Positions 24,751-32,309 of a DNA stretch of 64,000 nt are shown piece after piece (within the stretch, counting starts at the first letter, position 1; every line of letters begins with the position of its first letter). The notes beneath the pieces were generated by a model. The model saw only the letters and a program-made list of their open reading frames with translations, ran no database searches and was not told the origin of the DNA. The stretch is from Collinsella sp. (lineage in GTDB: Bacteria > Actinomycetota > Coriobacteriia > Coriobacteriales > Coriobacteriaceae). The position numbers were made by a program, and so were the translations under genes. The DNA is taken from positions 6,166 to 70,165 of the forward strand of contig DXMU01000036.1 of assembly GCA_019414025.1 (NCBI GenBank). The letters are read 5' to 3'.

Positions 24751-25371
24751 TTGATCAGCATGATTCTCGGCCGCAAGATTGGCATGACCCAGGTTTGGGA
24801 CGAGGACGACAACGTCGTTCCCGTCACGGTCATCCAGGCTGGCCCCTGCGCTGTCTCGCAGGTTAAAACTCAGGCAACCGACGGCTATGACGCCGTCCAG
24901 ATCGGTTTCGGCGACATCAAGGCCAAGAACGTGAACAAGCCCATGGCTGGTCACTTCGCCAAGGCTGGCGTCGAGCCTGTCCGTTTCCTTCGTGAGGTCC
25001 GCGTCGAGAACGGCGAGGAGCACAAGGTCGGCGAGGTCGTCACCGTCGCTGATTTCGCTGACGTCGAGAAGGTCGACGTCATCGGTACCTCCAAGGGTAA
25101 GGGCTTCCAGGGTCGCATCAAGCGCTGGGGTCAGCGCCGCGGTCCTATGACGCATGGTTCTCACTTCCAGCGTCACCCCGGTTCTATCGGTCAGTGCGCC
25201 TATCCTGCGCGCGTCCTCAAGGGCGTCAAGATGGCCGGTCACATGGGTAACGAGCGCGTTACCGTCAAGAACCTTTCCGTTGTCCGCATCGATGCCGAGC
25301 AGAACCTCATCTTGGTCAAGGGCGCTGTCCCGGGTGCCAAGAATGGTCTCGTCGCCATCCGTATGGCCTAA
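24751..25371 (+). CDS. rplC: 50S ribosomal protein L3
   Basis: A 206-residue primary rRNA-binding protein near the peptidyl transferase centre. ILGRKIGMTQVW at the start, GTSKGKGFQGRIKRW and GPMTHGSHFQRHPGSIG are conserved L3 signatures. The start may be TTG at 24751 or ATG at 24760; neither has a strong ribosome site. It is the first gene of the operon here, and S10 (rpsJ), which normally precedes it, is absent. Confidence 0.95.
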   Translation: MISMILGRKIGMTQVWDEDDNVVPVTVIQAGPCAVSQVKTQATDGYDAVQIGFGDIKAKNVNKPMAGHFAKAGVEPVRFLREVRVENGEEHKVGEVVTVADFADVEKVDVIGTSKGKGFQGRIKRWGQRRGPMTHGSHFQRHPGSIGQCAYPARVLKGVKMAGHMGNERVTVKNLSVVRIDAEQNLILVKGAVPGAKNGLVAIRMA

Positions 25372-25417
25372 GGGCCCAGCCCATTTAGCCCAGCGTCATA
25401 CCAAGGAGAACACATAA

Positions 25418-26044
25418 ATGGCAAAGTTTGAAGTAAAGAACAGCGAGGGCAAGAAGGTCGCCGAGGCCGAGCTCGCCGCTGAGGTGTACGGCATCGAGCC
25501 GAACATCCACGTTATGCACCACATCGTCAAGTGCCAGATGGCCTCTTGGCGTCAGGGCACCCAGTCCGCTAAGGGCCGCTCTGAGGTTTCCGGTGGCGGC
25601 AAGAAGCCTTGGCGTCAGAAGGGCACCGGCCGTGCCCGCCAGGGTTCCATCCGTGCTGCCCAGTGGCGTCACGGTGGCGTTGTCTTCGCCCCCAAGCCCC
25701 GTTCCTACGCCAAGCGTATGAACAACAAGGAGGTCAAGCTGGCTATGCGCTCCGCGCTGTCCGCCAAGCTGGCCGATGGCGAGCTCGTTCTCGTCGACGA
25801 CTACGGCTTCGAGAAGCCTTCCACCAAGGCTGCCGTCGCCATGCTCAAGGCTCTCGGCCTTGAGGGCAAGCGTCTGACCATCATCGTTCGCGATGAGGAC
25901 GTCAACGCCTACCTGTCGTTCCGCAACATTCCCAAGACGTTCATCATCACCGCTGACGAGGCCAACACCTACGATCTCGTCAACAACAACGCTGTGCTGA
26001 TGCCCGCCGACATCGCCGCTCACTTCGGGGAGGTGCTTGCATAA
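25418..26044 (+). CDS. rplD: 50S ribosomal protein L4
   Basis: A 208-residue protein lining the exit tunnel and, in many bacteria, the operon's feedback repressor. TQSAKGRSEVSGGGKKPWRQ and KGTGRARQGSIRAAQWRHGG form the conserved tunnel loop. AAGGAG precedes the ATG. It stops immediately before rplW (no gap), as in other S10 operons. Confidence 0.96.
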   Translation: MAKFEVKNSEGKKVAEAELAAEVYGIEPNIHVMHHIVKCQMASWRQGTQSAKGRSEVSGGGKKPWRQKGTGRARQGSIRAAQWRHGGVVFAPKPRSYAKRMNNKEVKLAMRSALSAKLADGELVLVDDYGFEKPSTKAAVAMLKALGLEGKRLTIIVRDEDVNAYLSFRNIPKTFIITADEANTYDLVNNNAVLMPADIAAHFGEVLA

Positions 26045-26332
26045 ATGACCGCCCACGAGATCATCATCCGTCCGATCGTGTCCGAGCGTTCCTTCTCCGG
26101 CATGGAGCAGAACAAGTACACTTTCGAGGTCGCCAAGGATGCTAACAAGTATCAGATCAAGGACGCTGTCGAGGAGATCTTCGGCGTCAAGGTCGTTCGC
26201 GTGAACACCCTGACGGTCAAGCCCAAGACCAAGCGCGTGCGCTATGTCGCCGGCAAGACCCGTTCTTGGAAGAAGGCCATCGTCACGCTGGCCGAGGGCG
26301 ACACCATCGAGGTCTTTGGCAACCAGGCCTAA
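26045..26332 (+). CDS. rplW: 50S ribosomal protein L23
   Basis: A 95-residue exit-site protein that docks trigger factor and SRP. IIIRPIVSERSF, VEEIFGVKVVRVNT and KTKRVRYVAGKTRSWKKAIV are typical. It follows rplD directly. A 179-bp gap to rplB contains a second copy of the promoter-like motif found ahead of rplC. Confidence 0.96.
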   Translation: MTAHEIIIRPIVSERSFSGMEQNKYTFEVAKDANKYQIKDAVEEIFGVKVVRVNTLTVKPKTKRVRYVAGKTRSWKKAIVTLAEGDTIEVFGNQA

Positions 26333-26407
26333 GACTCGCTGCTGTTGAGTGAGCTCATGCCTCCCAAATAGGGGAGGCGAGAGCTCAAGGTTTTGGGCGT
26401 ATAAAAT

Positions 26408-26431
26408 GGACACGCCCGGAACCGTGTATAC
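26408..26431 (+). promoter_or_regulatory. Second copy of the operon promoter-like motif, before rplB
   Basis: This 24-bp stretch differs from 24543-24566 at only three positions and lies about 80 bp before the rplB start. The -10-like TATACT of the first copy is TATACG here. It may be an internal promoter or an RNA or protein binding site shared by both points of the operon. Confidence 0.45.
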
Positions 26432-26511
26432 GTCCGGTGTCATCGCACCCGAGGCAGAACCTCGAATCCCTGTCTGCGATGGCTAACGGATTCCTATTGA
26501 AAGGGATTGTA

Positions 26512-27342
26512 ATGGCTGTAAAGCACCTTAAGCCGACCTCCGCTGGTAGGCGTTGGCAGACGATCTCCGATTTCTCCGAGATCACCTGCGCCAAGCCCGA
26601 GAAGTCTCTTCTCGAGCCCCTGCCCAAGAAGGCCGGTCGTAACAACAACGGCCGCATCACCACCCGCCACCAGGGCGGCGGCGTGAAGCGTCGTTACCGC
26701 GTGATCGACTTCAAGCGCAACAAGGACGGCGTGCCCGCCAAGGTTGCCACGATCGAGTACGATCCGAACCGTTCCGCTCGCATCGCCCTGCTGCACTACG
26801 CTGACGGTGAGAAGCGCTACATCCTGGCCCCCAAGGGCCTCGAGGTCGGTCAGACCATCATGTCCGGTTCTGACGCCGACATCAAGCCGGGCAACGCTCT
26901 GCCCCTCGCCGACATCCCCGTCGGTACGCTCATCCATGCCGTCGAGTTCCAGCCGGGCAAGGGCGCCGCTATCGCCCGTTCCGCCGGTAACTCCTGCCAG
27001 CTGATGGGTAAGGAGGGCAAGTACGCTATCGTCCGTATGCCTTCCTCCGAGATGCGCCGCATCCTCGTTACCTGCCGCGCCACCGTCGGTGAGGTCGGCA
27101 ACGCTGATCACGCCAACATCGTCATCGGCAAGGCCGGCCGTAAGCGTCACATGAACGTGCGCCCGACCGTCCGCGGTACCGTCATGAACCCTGTCGACCA
27201 CCCGCACGGCGGTGGCGAGGGCAAGAACCACACCTCTGGTCGTCCCTCTGTTACCCCCTGGGGTAAGCCGACGAAGGGCCTTCGTACGCGCAAGAAGAAG
27301 AAGGTCTCGAACCAGCACATCATTCGTCGCCGTAAGAAGTAA
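26512..27342 (+). CDS. rplB: 50S ribosomal protein L2
   Basis: A 276-residue core protein needed for subunit joining and peptidyl transfer. NNNGRITTRHQGGGVKRRYR near the start and the peptidyl-transferase segment VMNPVDHPHGGGEGKN with the conserved His are present. The ATG at 26512 has GAAAGGGA before it; the open frame extends upstream to 26437 without a better start and the family begins close to MAVKHLKPTS. Confidence 0.96.
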   Translation: MAVKHLKPTSAGRRWQTISDFSEITCAKPEKSLLEPLPKKAGRNNNGRITTRHQGGGVKRRYRVIDFKRNKDGVPAKVATIEYDPNRSARIALLHYADGEKRYILAPKGLEVGQTIMSGSDADIKPGNALPLADIPVGTLIHAVEFQPGKGAAIARSAGNSCQLMGKEGKYAIVRMPSSEMRRILVTCRATVGEVGNADHANIVIGKAGRKRHMNVRPTVRGTVMNPVDHPHGGGEGKNHTSGRPSVTPWGKPTKGLRTRKKKKVSNQHIIRRRKK

Positions 27343-27374
27343 TTTCGGATACCGAGTTTTAGGAGAAAGCACTT

Positions 27375-27635
27375 ATGAGCAGAAGTCTCAAAAAGGGCCC
27401 GTTCGTGGAGACTCGCCTTCTCTCGCGTATCACCGCGATGAACGAGGCTGGCAAGAAGGACGTCGTGAAGACCTGGTCCCGCGCGTCCACCATCTTCCCC
27501 GAGATGGTTGGTCACACCATCGCCGTCCACGACGGCCGCAAGCATGTGCCCGTGTATGTTACCGAGTCCATGGTTGGTCACAAGCTCGGCGAGTTCGCGC
27601 CGACTCGTACGTTCCGTGGCCACAAGGCCAAATAG
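27375..27635 (+). CDS. rpsS: 30S ribosomal protein S19
   Basis: An 86-residue head protein that pairs with S13. MSRSLKKGPFVE, SRASTIFPEMVGHTIAVHDG and KLGEFAPTRTFRGH are highly conserved. It follows rplB at 32 bp with a clear TAGGAGAAA ribosome site. Confidence 0.97.
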   Translation: MSRSLKKGPFVETRLLSRITAMNEAGKKDVVKTWSRASTIFPEMVGHTIAVHDGRKHVPVYVTESMVGHKLGEFAPTRTFRGHKAK

Positions 27636-27649
27636 GGGGTTAACCGTAA

Positions 27650-28021
27650 ATGGCAACTAAGTCTATTGAAACTGAGGCCACCGAGGTTCGCGCCGTCGCT
27701 AAGTACGTGCGTGTTTCCCCCAGCAAGGCCCGCCTGGTGGTCGATCTGATCCGCCGCAAGCCTGTCGCTCAGGCCTTCGACATCCTCCACTTCTGCGACC
27801 GCGCCGTCGCCGTGGATGTCGAGAAGGTTCTCCGTTCCGCCGTTGCGAACGCCGAGAACAACAACGGTCTGCGTGCCGACAACCTGGTTGTCGCCGCTGC
27901 CTATGTTGACGAGGGTCCGACGCTTAAGCGCATCCGTCCCCGCGCCAAGGGTTCCGCTTCTCGCATTCTGAAGCGTACTTCCCACATCACCGTCGTCGTT
28001 GCTCCTCGAAAGGAGGCGTAA
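27650..28021 (+). CDS. rplV: 50S ribosomal protein L22
   Basis: A 123-residue protein whose long loop lines the exit tunnel. AKYVRVSPSKARLVVDLIRR and KRIRPRAKGSASRILKRTSH are conserved. About 13 residues precede the usual start. It sits 14 bp after rpsS. Confidence 0.96.
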   Translation: MATKSIETEATEVRAVAKYVRVSPSKARLVVDLIRRKPVAQAFDILHFCDRAVAVDVEKVLRSAVANAENNNGLRADNLVVAAAYVDEGPTLKRIRPRAKGSASRILKRTSHITVVVAPRKEA

Positions 28022-28027
28022 AGCTGT

Positions 28028-28738
28028 ATGGGTCAGAAAGTCTACCCCACCGGCTTCCGTCTTGGCATCACCGAGAACTGGCGCTCCCGCTGGTTCGCAG
28101 AGAAGGATTACGCTAAGACCCTCGGTAACGATCTCGAGATCCGCAAGTACCTCGAGAAGCGTCTTTCCCGCGCAGCTGTCTCCCGCGTCGAGATCGAGCG
28201 CGCTGGCGACAAGGTGAAGGTCATCATCCTCACCGCTCGCCCCGGCGTTGTCATCGGTAAGAAGGGTGCCGAGATCGATACCCTCCGCACCGAGCTCGAG
28301 AAGGTCGCTGGCGTCTCCAAGGGCCAGCTCTCCGTCGACGTTGTCGAGATCAAGCGCCCCGAGCTCGACGCCAACCTCGTTGCTCAGTCTATCGCCGAGC
28401 AGCTCGAGGGCCGCGTTGCCTTCCGTCGCGCTATGCGCAAGGCTGTCCAGTCCGCCCGCAAGGCCGGCGCTAAGGGCATCCGTATCCAGTGCTCCGGTCG
28501 TCTCGGCGGTGCCGAGATGGGCCGTCGTGAGTGGTACCGTGAGGGTCGCGTGCCTCTGCACACCCTCCGTGCCAAGATCGACTACGGCACGGCTGTCGCC
28601 AGCACCACCATGGGCGCTTGCGGCGTGAAGGTCTGGATCTACCTGGGCGAGAAGCTCCCGGGCCAGCCTGTTCCCAACCCTGCACTCGAGGGCTCTTCCC
28701 GTCCTCGTCGTCGTAACTCCGAGAGGAGGGGTCAGTAG
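28028..28738 (+). CDS. rpsC: 30S ribosomal protein S3
   Basis: A 236-residue mRNA-entry protein with a KH domain (RPGVVIGKKGAEIDTLR) and a C-terminal domain with CSGRLGGAEMGRREWYREG and STTMGACGVKVWIYLGE. Its stop overlaps the rplP start by one base, giving tight coupling. Confidence 0.97.
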   Translation: MGQKVYPTGFRLGITENWRSRWFAEKDYAKTLGNDLEIRKYLEKRLSRAAVSRVEIERAGDKVKVIILTARPGVVIGKKGAEIDTLRTELEKVAGVSKGQLSVDVVEIKRPELDANLVAQSIAEQLEGRVAFRRAMRKAVQSARKAGAKGIRIQCSGRLGGAEMGRREWYREGRVPLHTLRAKIDYGTAVASTTMGACGVKVWIYLGEKLPGQPVPNPALEGSSRPRRRNSERRGQ

Positions 28739-29241
28739 TGCTTGCCCCTAAGCGTATTCTTCACCGCAAGGTGCAGCGTGGCTCCATGAAGGGCCAGGCC
28801 AAGGGTAATACCGAGCTGCATTTCGGCGAGTTTGGTATCCAGGCTCTCGAGGCCCATTGGATCACCAACCGTCAGATCGAGGCTGCTCGTATTGCCATGA
28901 CCCGCTACATGAAGCGTGGCGGTCGTGTCTACATCACGATCTTCCCCGATAAGCCCATCACCAAGAAGCCTGCCGAGACTCGCATGGGTTCTGGTAAGGG
29001 TAACCCCGAGGAGTGGGTGGCCGTCGTCAAGCCCGGCCGCATCATGTTCGAGGTCAAGGGCGTGCCCGAGGAGGTCGCTCGCGAGGCTCTGCGTCTTGCA
29101 CAGCACAAGCTTCCCATCAAGACCAAGATTGTTGCTGCTAAGAACGCTGAGCAGCGCATCGAGAAGGAGATGGCTGAGGAGGCCGCTCTCGAGGCCAAGT
29201 GGGCTGCTGAGGACGCCGCCGCCGCCAAGGAGGAGAACTAA
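28738..29241 (+). CDS. rplP: 50S ribosomal protein L16 with a C-terminal extension
   Basis: The first about 140 residues are standard L16 (MLAPKRILHRKVQRG, RYMKRGGRVYITIFPDKP, MGSGKGNPEEWVAVVKPGR). The full 167 residues include an extra charged, alanine-rich helix (AEQRIEKEMAEEAALEAKWA onwards). The start is a GTG overlapping the rpsC stop, with GAGAGGAGGGG upstream. The tail may reflect lineage-specific surface contacts. Confidence 0.95.
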   Translation: MLAPKRILHRKVQRGSMKGQAKGNTELHFGEFGIQALEAHWITNRQIEAARIAMTRYMKRGGRVYITIFPDKPITKKPAETRMGSGKGNPEEWVAVVKPGRIMFEVKGVPEEVAREALRLAQHKLPIKTKIVAAKNAEQRIEKEMAEEAALEAKWAAEDAAAAKEEN

Positions 29242-29456
29242 TGAAGCCCGCAGAGATTCGTGAGCTCTCGGACGCTCAGCTCGTTGAGAAGCTGAAGGAA
29301 ATGCGCGCCGAGCTCTTTAACCTTCGTTTCCAGATGGCCACCAGCCAGCTGGACAACACCGCTCGCGTCAACACCGTGAAGAAGGACATCGCTCGCGTCC
29401 TCACGGAGCAGCGCGCCCGCGAGATCGCAGCGGAGAAGTCCGCTGTCGCCGAGTAG
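29241..29456 (+). CDS. rpmC: 50S ribosomal protein L29
   Basis: A 71-residue two-helix protein at the exit site. MKPAEIRELSDAQLVEKLKE and LFNLRFQMATSQLDNTARV are typical. It overlaps rplP by one base and precedes rpsQ by 16 bp. Confidence 0.95.
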   Translation: MKPAEIRELSDAQLVEKLKEMRAELFNLRFQMATSQLDNTARVNTVKKDIARVLTEQRAREIAAEKSAVAE

Positions 29457-29472
29457 GACCTAAGGAGAGAAC

Positions 29473-29733
29473 ATGACTGATTCGCGTAACTCGCGTAAGG
29501 TCCGTACGGGTGTCGTTACCTCCGTCTCCGGTGCCAAGACCATTGTTGTCACCATCACCGAGCGCAAGCGTCACCCCAAGTACGGCAAGATGATGACCAG
29601 CTCCAAGAAGCTGCACGCTCACGACGAGGAGTGCACGGCTGGCGTGGGCGACACCGTCCGCGTTATGGAGACCCGTCCTATGTCCAAGATGAAGCGTTGG
29701 CGCCTCATCGAGGTCGTCGAGCGCGCTAAATAA
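29473..29733 (+). CDS. rpsQ: 30S ribosomal protein S17
   Basis: An 86-residue OB-fold protein that binds 16S rRNA early in assembly. RKVRTGVVTSVSGAKTIVVT and CTAGVGDTVRVMETRPMSK are conserved. AAGGAGAG precedes the ATG. A 118-bp gap with a large stem-loop separates it from rplN. Confidence 0.96.
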   Translation: MTDSRNSRKVRTGVVTSVSGAKTIVVTITERKRHPKYGKMMTSSKKLHAHDEECTAGVGDTVRVMETRPMSKMKRWRLIEVVERAK

Positions 29734-29760
29734 GCAGTCGCTCTTACGACTTGTACGTTT

Positions 29761-29826
29761 CCGAAGATGTGCGTATGCCTGGCTTGCATACCACGGGCCG
29801 TATAAAGGCTGCGCACCTCTCTTCGG
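29761..29826 (+). promoter_or_regulatory. Large stem-loop leader before rplN
   Basis: CCGAAGA (29761-29767) pairs with TCTTCGG (29820-29826), GTGCG (29769-29773) with CGCAC (29812-29816), and an inner GTATGC (29773-29778) with GCATAC (29786-29791), the inner pair sharing one base with the middle one. The structure ends 25 bp before the rplN start. In many bacteria this junction marks an internal control point of the r-protein operon; a binding protein is not proven. Confidence 0.5.
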
Positions 29827-29851
29827 TTCTTAGTTCGGAGGAACATCTACC

Positions 29852-30220
29852 ATGATTCAGATGCAAACCATGCTGAACGTCGCCGACAACTCCGGCGCTC
29901 GCAAGATTCGCTGCATCAAGGTGCTTGGCGGTTCCAAGCGTCGTTATGCAGGCATCGGCGATGTGTTCATCGGTGCTGTCCAGGAGGCTACCCCTGGCGC
30001 CAACGTCAAGAAGAAGGACGTTGTCCGTTGCGTCGTCGTTCGCACCGTTAAGGAGATCCGCCGCAAGGATGGCTCCTACATTCGCTTTGATGAGAACGCC
30101 TGCGTTGTCATCAACAACGATGGTTCGCCCGTCGGCACCCGTATCTTCGGGCCCGTCGCTCGCGAGCTTCGTGACAAGAAGTACATGAAGATCGTCTCGC
30201 TCGCTCCCGAGACCCTGTAG
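29852..30220 (+). CDS. rplN: 50S ribosomal protein L14
   Basis: A 122-residue protein at the subunit interface. MIQMQTMLNVADNSGARKIR, GDVFIGAVQEATPGANVKKK and GPVARELRDKKYMKIVSLAP are near-universal. Exact family length. TCGGAGGAA precedes the ATG. Confidence 0.97.
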   Translation: MIQMQTMLNVADNSGARKIRCIKVLGGSKRRYAGIGDVFIGAVQEATPGANVKKKDVVRCVVVRTVKEIRRKDGSYIRFDENACVVINNDGSPVGTRIFGPVARELRDKKYMKIVSLAPETL

Positions 30221-30233
30221 TTAGGGGAGATAT

Positions 30234-30539
30234 ATGTATATCAAGAAGGGCGATAAGGTCCAGGTTCTCTCTGGTAAGGATCGCGGCAAGCAGGGCGTTG
30301 TCCTGCGTGCTCTCCCCGCCGAGAACAAGGTCGTTGTCGAGGGCGTTTCGGTCGTCAAGAAGGCCGTCAAGCCCAACGCTGCCAACCAGCAGGGCGGCAT
30401 CGTTTCGCAGGAGGCTCCCATCGACGCCTCCAACGTCAATCTCGTCTGCCCCGAGTGCGGTAAGGTTACCCGCGTCGGTCACGAGAAGGACGGCAAGAAC
30501 AAGCTGCGCGTCTGCAAGAAGTGCGGCCACAAGTTCTAA
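30234..30539 (+). CDS. rplX: 50S ribosomal protein L24, zinc-ribbon type
   Basis: A 101-residue assembly-initiator protein with the KOW start (MYIKKGDKVQVLSGKDRGKQ). Its C-terminus has two cysteine pairs (CPEC and CKKC), making a zinc ribbon. It is the last gene of the operon: a strong terminator follows and L5 (rplE) does not. Confidence 0.96.
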   Translation: MYIKKGDKVQVLSGKDRGKQGVVLRALPAENKVVVEGVSVVKKAVKPNAANQQGGIVSQEAPIDASNVNLVCPECGKVTRVGHEKDGKNKLRVCKKCGHKF

Positions 30540-30565
30540 GCTGCCCGCAACATCAAGTTGCTAGC

Positions 30566-30599
30566 AAAGGCCCGGATGCCACGGCACCCGGGCCTTTTT
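30566..30599 (+). terminator. Intrinsic terminator of the ribosomal protein operon
   Basis: AAAGGCCCGG (30566-30575) and CCGGGCCTTT (30588-30597) form a perfect 10-bp stem continuing into TTTTTC. It is a textbook rho-independent terminator 27 bp after rplX. Confidence 0.9.
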
Positions 30600-31306
30600 C
30601 TATCCCCACTCGATGGCTTCGGTTCTGCCGTCCTGTCATTCCGGTTGCATCCAGTTTTCGGTGCCGTCTCGAATCGAGTGCCGCCAGGTGACACCCTGTC
30701 GCGTTTCGTCGGCTTCGGGGACAAAAGTCGGGACAACTCCAAAAACTATTTTCGAACTCAGGGCTTTGAGTTTTTGTTTTTGTCCCAAAGGGCGCGGCGG
30801 GATGCCTTTGGAGGCTCGATAGCGCCGAAAACGCCCGTTTTGAAACTTAAATGCCTTTTCGCGTGCAAGCCGCCAGCTGCAATAGGAAGTGAATCAACGC
30901 AGGTGGCTTTCAAGCAGTTTGCAAAACTGCAGGTCGCAGGTCTTCATTGCCAGTAGGAGAAATGAGTAGTCTCAGGTGGCTTGCCCATGAGTTGACGAAC
31001 GGGATTTGAGATTACGCTGACGTCCGGAAACGCTTCGAGCACGGCGTTACGTTTTTGGGGTTTGGGCGTAGCCCCTGCACCCGCGAGCGCGGGCCTTAAG
31101 CCCGCCGAGAGGGTGACGCGTCGAAAACGAAGGGGAAAGAGAGAAGGGGCCGTCCCTATCATTCAGGTTGCGACCGAAGAAGACAAGGAGACCCCCTGAG
31201 CCTGAATGATGCCCCACAGACCGCGTCCGACCGAGCTCAAGCCGAGCTTTTCCTGACGTCCGCCTTCGCGAAGATGATGGCTGGATTGGCTATGGATTGG
31301 CAACAC
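30600..31306. other. Gene-free stretch with decayed palindromes
   Basis: No convincing gene is seen in about 700 bp. It holds GCAGTTT/AAAACTGC around 30914-30931, two GGGAC-type motifs near 30720-30735, and an inverted repeat ATCATTCAGG (31158-31167) with CCTGAATGAT (31201-31210) preceded by GTCCCT. Short open frames on either strand lack ribosome sites and family resemblance. This is where the spc part of the ribosomal operon would be expected. Confidence 0.5.
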
Positions 31307-31797
31307 TTATTTGGACGATTCCGGGAGGGACGGCCCCGCCTCCCTGAACTCGACCGGCGACATGTAGCCCAGCGTCGAGTGGATCCTGAAGTTGTTGTAC
31401 CAGTGCACGTAATCCAAGAGCTTGGCTCGGCGCTCGTGCGTCCCTCCTCGGTCCTTCGGAGTGGCCGACGATCTCCCCGTTGCAGAGGTCGACGAGCAGG
31501 CAGACGTAGTTCCACGACGCCCCGACGCGCACGCAGGCCAAGTCGCTGCATATATGGGTGCACGGCGCCCTGCCGCCGAAGCCGCGCGCGACGACGTTCG
31601 ACACGTCGGCCTCGTTGACCGCCCCGGGGTGCACCTTGAACCTCTTCCTGCCGTATGCGCCGGCCAGGCCGTTCTCCCTCATGATGCGGCAGACGCGGCG
31701 CCGGCTGACGGTAACGCCCGACCTCCCGGGCGACGCCTTGATCTTGCGCGATCCGTTCCGGCCCTTGCTGGCGGCGTGCGCCGCCGCGGCCGCCGTC
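31307..31797 (-). pseudogene. IS3-family transposase OrfB remnant
   Basis: Reading leftwards, the sequence encodes GSRKIKASPGRSGVTVSRRR, RIMRENGLAGAYGRKRFKVH, then HICSDLACVRVGASWNYVCL and LLVDLCNGEIVGHS, typical of IS3 OrfB. A frameshift follows near 31460, and the conserved end WYNNFRIHSTLGYMSPVEF is in another frame, ending at TAA (31307-31309). The 5' part and at least one end of the element are missing. Not active. Confidence 0.75.
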
Positions 31798-32082
31798 GCC
31801 CCCGACATTAAGGTCCTCAAGGGCCGCGTCGTCTCCGGCGACCAGTTCGTCTCGCCCGCGGAACAGAAGGAGCGAATCCTCGCGACCTTCGGCGACCTGT
31901 GCTGCGAGATGGAGGGCTGCACCATCGCGCAGGCCGCCTATCTCAACGGCGTGCCCCTCGTCGTCGTGCGCGCCATCAGCGACAAGCCCTGCGCCGAGGG
32001 CCGGGTCGTCGACTACAACACCTTCGAGAAGAAGGCCGCCTGCGACTGCGCCCGCATCGCCGCGCGCATGGTTAAGCTTTAG
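31797..32082 (+). pseudogene. Beheaded MTA/SAH nucleosidase, C-terminal half
   Basis: From about 31797 the frame encodes APDIKVLKGRVVSGDQFVSP, CCEMEGCTIAQAAYLNGVPL and VVVRAISDKPCAEGRVVDYN, the C-terminal half of 5'-methylthioadenosine/S-adenosylhomocysteine nucleosidase, with the substrate Glu (EMEG) and catalytic Asp (SDK). The N-terminal half has been replaced by the IS3 remnant on the other strand, so no functional enzyme is made. Confidence 0.75.
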
Positions 32083-32142
32083 GCCCTGCGCGCCGGGGCC
32101 CTTCTTTATGTTGGGACCCCGGCGCGCCGGGGCCCTTTCCAA
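32083..32142 (+). terminator. Two GC-rich hairpins after the nucleosidase remnant
   Basis: A first stem with GGCCC and GGGCC around TGCGCGCCG is followed by CTTCTTT. A second, perfect palindrome CCCCGGCGCGCCGGGG lies next to it and is followed by CCCTTT. These are likely the old terminator of the nucleosidase gene. Confidence 0.5.
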
Positions 32143-32309
32143 AGCGAAGTGTCGAGCCGAAGTGTTGAGCGTCGGCCCTGAATGTTCAATGGCCGTTGTT
32201 TTCTGCCCCTCAAGTGGTGGACTTTTCCTCGGAGCTGTTGATTCCCCCACGCGCCCCCTTCCGTTCTCTGTTCTCCCCTTATACTCCTTGTACGAGGAGG
32301 TAAGAAGTC

